From Staphylococcus carnosus (GTDB lineage: Bacteria; Bacillota; Bacilli; Staphylococcales; Staphylococcaceae), in assembly GCF_900458435.1 (NCBI RefSeq), contig NZ_UHCT01000001.1, positions 1,922,001-1,986,000 on the forward strand: a DNA stretch of 64,000 nt. Direction: 5' to 3'. The notes beneath the pieces are model-generated. The model made no database searches, had not been told where the DNA came from, and was given only the letters and a program-made list of their open reading frames with translations. Shown piece after piece: positions 60,902-64,000 of the stretch; positions within the stretch are counted from its first letter, which is position 1, and every line of letters starts with the position of its first letter. The position numbers were made by a program, and so were the translations under genes.

Positions 60902-62737
60902 TTATTTATCTTTTTTTAATCTCATTGTTTTAATAATTTCATCAGACAGTGCTTTGACCCCTGAGTATTCTAAATGGATACCATCAGGCGCGAAGTATTC
61001 GGTGTGCCCTGCTGATCTGCTGTACCAATCTACTAATTTTACATTTTTATGTTTAGCAGCTGCTTCTTTCATCAAGTCATTCACATGTTTTTCGTAATCA
61101 CGCGGCACACGTGTGTTTACAAGGTACACGTCAGCTTTTCCAAATGAATTGATTACAGTATCAAGTTGATTTTTATCAAAATCACCATTTGTACCAAGTT
61201 CAATAATGACCTTGTCTCCTTTTTTATTGTAATGACTATATTGCGAATCAATTAATGGTTTCGCCTGATACATATTTCGACCTACTTTACCATCAATAAC
61301 AGAACGCGGCACACTTTCTTTAAAGTGTTCACCAATATCTACCATGACAGAATCACCGATTAACAATGGTTGTACATCATCATAGACATCTGTATTTTCT
61401 TCCGATTCTGTACCTCCGCCATTTCCTAAGAAATCCATTTTGCCATAAGGAATAGGTCTAACTACATATTTATCAATACTATTTGTATCAAATTGTGTTG
61501 CTTTGTCTCCAACAGTATCTTTACCGTATTTATCAAAAAGTCCAGCTAAGATAAGCACAAACGGAATCAAAATAAGCAATATTAAAATCCAGCGGATAAT
61601 ATTACTTTTAGTCCAGTTTCCGATAGAAAGTGCTTTAAACCCTTTTTTACGGAATGGCGTTTCTACATATCGATAAGAGAACTCTGCCATAATAACTGTC
61701 AATACTAAATCAATGAAGTACACATAGATTGGAATTTGGCCTGCTACAAAATATCTGTGTGTAAAAATAATGACTGGAAAATGCCATAAATATAAACTGT
61801 ATGAACGTTTACCTAAATACACAAACACAGGATTACCCATAAATCGAGCCAACAAGCCAGATGGATGTACGATGCTGGCAATCAAGAATAGAGTAATACC
61901 AGAAATTAAGTAAAAACCGCCATTATAAATCCAATAACTTTGGTCATCTACATATATAAATAGACAAACTAAAATAGCTAATGCGATTACACCTACAATG
62001 TCCACAACTGAACGTACTGCAAGTGGTGGCTCTTTCTTCAACCGATTCGGCGGCCATAAGAACGCTAAAATAACACCTAATAACAATGTTTGCAATCTTG
62101 TATCCGTACCGAAATACACGCGTGAAAAATTCATTCCTGGATGTGTCAGCAATACCATCGCTAATAATGAAATTAAAGAAATCACCCAAAAAATCAGTGT
62201 AATTTGTTTCGGCTTTTTAACTTTATTCAATAATAAAATGAGAACTACTGGGAAAAATAAATAAAATTGTTCTTCAATTGCGAGTGACCATAAATGTTTT
62301 AATGGCTCGAATGAGAATTGATCGAAGTAGTTAACGTCTTTTGCAATGTACCACCAGTTAGAAACATAAAAGAGTGCCGCAAAAGCATCCTGTTTCACTC
62401 TTATAATTTCTTCTCTCTGTAAGAGTAAAGTAACAATGGTGACGATGCTGACAACAAATACCATGGCTGGTATCAAACGCTTAATTCGTCTAGTCCAGAA
62501 TTTTTTTAAGTCAATTTTTCCATTTTTCTTATATTCTATAAGCAATAAACTTGTGATTAAATAACCAGAAATAACAAAAAATGTATCTACGCCTAAGAAA
62601 CCGCCTGCGAGCCATTGTTTATTTAAATGATAAATAATGATTCCTAGAACCGCAATTGCTCTTAACCCATCGAGTCCAGGCATGTAATTCATTTTTTTAG
62701 GCGAGTTATTACTTGAACTGCGCTTCAAATTATTCAT
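60902..62737 (-). CDS. OatA-like O-acyltransferase (membrane acyltransferase 3 plus SGNH domain)
   Basis: A 611-residue protein: an acyltransferase-3 membrane domain of about 11 helices (YMPGLDGLRAIAVLG at 18-33; catalytic-type His in IIIYHL) and an extracellular SGNH domain (about 440-611). Ser is in LLIGDSVMVDIG and the Asp-His pair in APDGIHLEYSG. It transfers acetyl groups to an envelope polymer, most likely peptidoglycan MurNAc. It sits between clpB and sufT, where S. aureus has an OatA paralogue, so it is probably that paralogue rather than OatA itself. Confidence 0.88.
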   Translation of the reverse strand: MNNLKRSSSNNSPKKMNYMPGLDGLRAIAVLGIIIYHLNKQWLAGGFLGVDTFFVISGYLITSLLLIEYKKNGKIDLKKFWTRRIKRLIPAMVFVVSIVTIVTLLLQREEIIRVKQDAFAALFYVSNWWYIAKDVNYFDQFSFEPLKHLWSLAIEEQFYLFFPVVLILLLNKVKKPKQITLIFWVISLISLLAMVLLTHPGMNFSRVYFGTDTRLQTLLLGVILAFLWPPNRLKKEPPLAVRSVVDIVGVIALAILVCLFIYVDDQSYWIYNGGFYLISGITLFLIASIVHPSGLLARFMGNPVFVYLGKRSYSLYLWHFPVIIFTHRYFVAGQIPIYVYFIDLVLTVIMAEFSYRYVETPFRKKGFKALSIGNWTKSNIIRWILILLILIPFVLILAGLFDKYGKDTVGDKATQFDTNSIDKYVVRPIPYGKMDFLGNGGGTESEENTDVYDDVQPLLIGDSVMVDIGEHFKESVPRSVIDGKVGRNMYQAKPLIDSQYSHYNKKGDKVIIELGTNGDFDKNQLDTVINSFGKADVYLVNTRVPRDYEKHVNDLMKEAAAKHKNVKLVDWYSRSAGHTEYFAPDGIHLEYSGVKALSDEIIKTMRLKKDK

Positions 62738-62757
62738 GCACTTACCTTTCTTTCCAT

Positions 62758-62814
62758 CTAAAAATTTCCGTTAACATGTGCTATGTATCTATTTAGGAAG
62801 CACGTTTGCGTCAT
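62758..62814 (-). CDS. Possible 18-residue upstream ORF before the acyltransferase
   Basis: ATG 62814, with AGGTGG 5 bases upstream, encodes MTQTCFLNRYIAHVNGNF and stops 20 bases before the acyltransferase start. The spacing and site would suit a leader peptide, but so short an ORF can arise by chance. Confidence 0.3.
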   Translation of the reverse strand: MTQTCFLNRYIAHVNGNF

Positions 62815-62949
62815 AATTACCACCTGTAATATTAATGTAATATTCTTGCAATATCAAGTTATTATATGCGATTTGAGTTAATTCTAAATCGCAGAAAAAC
62901 ATACATCGTTTAAATATGACAATTTTGTGATAGTTTAATTTTAAATAAC

Positions 62950-63020
62950 AAAAGAGAAACGACACGCATTGCATTAAACTTTTTTACAGTTTAACGTTGG
63001 GCAATGTATCGTTTCTCTTT
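62950..63020 (-). terminator. Long imperfect hairpin after sufT, likely terminator
   Basis: AAAGAGAAACGA (62951-62962) pairs with TCGTTTCTCTTT (63009-63020), with inner CATTGC/GCAATG and AAACT/AGTTT stems. Flanked by A/T runs on both sides. Confidence 0.7.
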
Positions 63021-63051
63021 ATTTAGCGATAACACTATTTATTAATCAAAA

Positions 63052-63360
63052 TCAGCTCACGCCTAAAGCAATTTTCGCATAGCGTGACATCATATCTTTA
63101 TTCCATGGCGGATTCCATACAATATTAACTTCTGTTTCTTGAATTTCAGGAATCTCTGCAAGTACCATTTTAATTTGTTCAATGATTTGCGGTCCAAGCG
63201 GACAACCCATTGAAGTTAAAGTCATTTCTACTTTACATAAACCATCATCATCAAGATCTACTTTATATATTAAACCCAAATTAACGACATCTATGCCTAG
63301 CTCAGGGTCAATTACATTTTCTAGTGCACCAAGAATATTATCTTTTAATGCTTCATCCAT
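63052..63360 (-). CDS. sufT: MIP18/DUF59 family Fe-S maturation protein SufT
   Basis: A 102-residue protein with the DUF59 signature IDPELGIDVVNLGLIYKV and the conserved Cys in LTSMGCPLGP. In S. aureus SufT helps mature Fe-S proteins such as aconitase. The start at ATG 63360 (MDEALKDN) has AGAGGTG 7 bases upstream. Its order relative to the acyltransferase and clpB matches S. aureus. Confidence 0.9.
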   Translation of the reverse strand: MDEALKDNILGALENVIDPELGIDVVNLGLIYKVDLDDDGLCKVEMTLTSMGCPLGPQIIEQIKMVLAEIPEIQETEVNIVWNPPWNKDMMSRYAKIALGVS

Positions 63361-63432
63361 TTCGCTCACCTCTCTAAGCAATAATTATTAATATTAATAT
63401 ATCAAATATCCGACAAAACTCCAATAAAATGC

Positions 63433-63472
63433 TATTATTAGAATACACTGAATAAGGTGTCTACTAATAATA
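63433..63472. repeat. 40-base inverted repeat upstream of sufT
   Basis: TATTATTAG (63433-63441) pairs with CTAATAATA (63464-63472), with an inner ACACT/GGTGT stem. It lies in the gap between divergent sufT and the HAD gene, with no T-run, so an operator or structured leader is possible. Confidence 0.4.
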
Positions 63473-63658
63473 TAACATCAAAAGATGCGATATTATTAAT
63501 TACAAACAGCAATGTTTTGTTTATGACTACAAAGGCTAGAACAATAACCTAAAGAATATCATTATACTTGTCTTTAGAAAGTTCAACCTACTTTTAAATT
63601 AAAGTTAGCAGTACTTGTATCATTTAACGAATCCTCGCAGCATTAAGGAGTTAATTTT

Positions 63659-64000
63659 ATGGAACCCTATTTAATTTGTTTAGATTTAGACGGGACATTA
63701 TTGAATGACAAAAAAGAAATCTCACCTTATACATTGAAAGTTTTAGAAAAACTGAAAGAACAAGGTCATTATATTATGATAGCAACAGGCAGACCTTTCC
63801 GTGCAAGCAAACCCTATTACGAACAATTAAAACTCAATACACCTATTGTTAATTTCAACGGTGCATTTGTACATAATCCAACTGACCCAGATTCACCTGT
63901 GATACACGAAACACTTGATCCTGATTTAGCTACAAGCATTATTGAATCTCTTCAAAAAATGCAGGTAAAAAACATTATTGCTGAAGTCAAAGACCATGTA
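63659..64000 (+). CDS. HAD superfamily Cof-type phosphatase, N-terminal part (cut by window edge)
   Basis: The first 114 residues of a Cof/YidA-type sugar-phosphate phosphatase. HAD motif I is CLDLDGTLLND (nucleophile Asp9), motif II is IATGRPF. The start ATG 63659 has AAGGAG 8 bases upstream. The cap domain and motifs III-IV lie outside the window; substrate not predictable (often flavin or sugar phosphates). Confidence 0.88.
   Translation, partial: MEPYLICLDLDGTLLNDKKEISPYTLKVLEKLKEQGHYIMIATGRPFRASKPYYEQLKLNTPIVNFNGAFVHNPTDPDSPVIHETLDPDLATSIIESLQKMQVKNIIAEVKDHV

Noticed and set aside
60750..61097. Plus-strand open frame of 115 codons
   Set aside because: Covers the clpB promoter, the CtsR operator, a terminator and the end of the acyltransferase gene; all better explained on the other strand.

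Overview
The window is a contiguous piece of a Staphylococcus chromosome of low GC content. Many proteins closely resemble the S. aureus set, and much of the gene order follows a conserved staphylococcal backbone: sufT / acyltransferase / clpB / DUF2929 / fabH-fabF / DUF3899 / opp / trpS / spx-mecA / pepF / rsaE / yjbH / globin / CYTH / relQ-nadK-rluD-mgtE-cpaA / fabI / ltaA-ugtP / murE-prfC-terC-htrA-ktrD. It is not S. aureus itself. A staphopain-staphostatin cassette, thiC, an LLM oxidoreductase and an extra MFS gene sit inside this backbone, and protein divergence is substantial. A coagulase-negative species is likely (the simulans/carnosus lineage is only a guess); the species cannot be fixed from sequence reading alone.

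Layout. 1-1240: divergent TetR regulator (cut by the window edge) and an alpha/beta hydrolase. 1270-8348: complete nine-gene histidine operon hisZGDCBHAFI with its own promoter and terminator, most genes overlapping. 8357-10173: hypR-merA-like oxidant defence pair. 10303-18065: minus-strand block with KtrD-type K+ transporter, HtrA-like protease, TerC protein behind a yybP-ykoY (Mn2+) riboswitch, RF3, a small YueH-like protein and MurE. 18462-20820: lipoteichoic acid glycolipid genes ugtP-ltaA. 20877-27020: a dispersed-type inverted repeat, YjcG-type 2H phosphoesterase, esterase, alanine/glycine symporter, AI-2E family protein and an MFS transporter. About 27180-27385: a probable internally deleted ISL3-type insertion sequence remnant. 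27438-34392: fabI, cpaA, mgtE, rluD-like, nadK, relQ and a UPF0738 protein. 34545-38326: CYTH protein, truncated haemoglobin, YjbH, a frameshifted staphopain and its intact staphostatin. 38451-38549: sRNA RsaE. 38651-43918: pepF, mecA, spx, trpS and a small membrane protein. 44070-46141: TPP-riboswitch-controlled thiC that carries a frameshift. 46192-53155: LLM oxidoreductase and the oppBCDFA operon with a CodY-type box. 53427-64000: DUF3899 protein, MFS transporter, fabHF with a FapR-type operator, DUF2929 protein, clpB with a CtsR operator, an OatA-like acyltransferase, sufT and the start of a HAD phosphatase.

Working together: envelope synthesis (FabI/FabH/FabF, UgtP/LtaA, MurE, OatA-like), protein quality control (ClpB, HtrA, PepF, and MecA plus YjbH acting on Spx), ion homeostasis tied to nucleotide second messengers (CpaA, KtrD, MgtE, TerC, RelQ) and nutrient acquisition (Opp, AGCS) dominate. 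Two biosynthetic or virulence-type loci, thiC and the staphopain gene, look recently inactivated by single-base frameshifts while their control elements or partner genes are intact.
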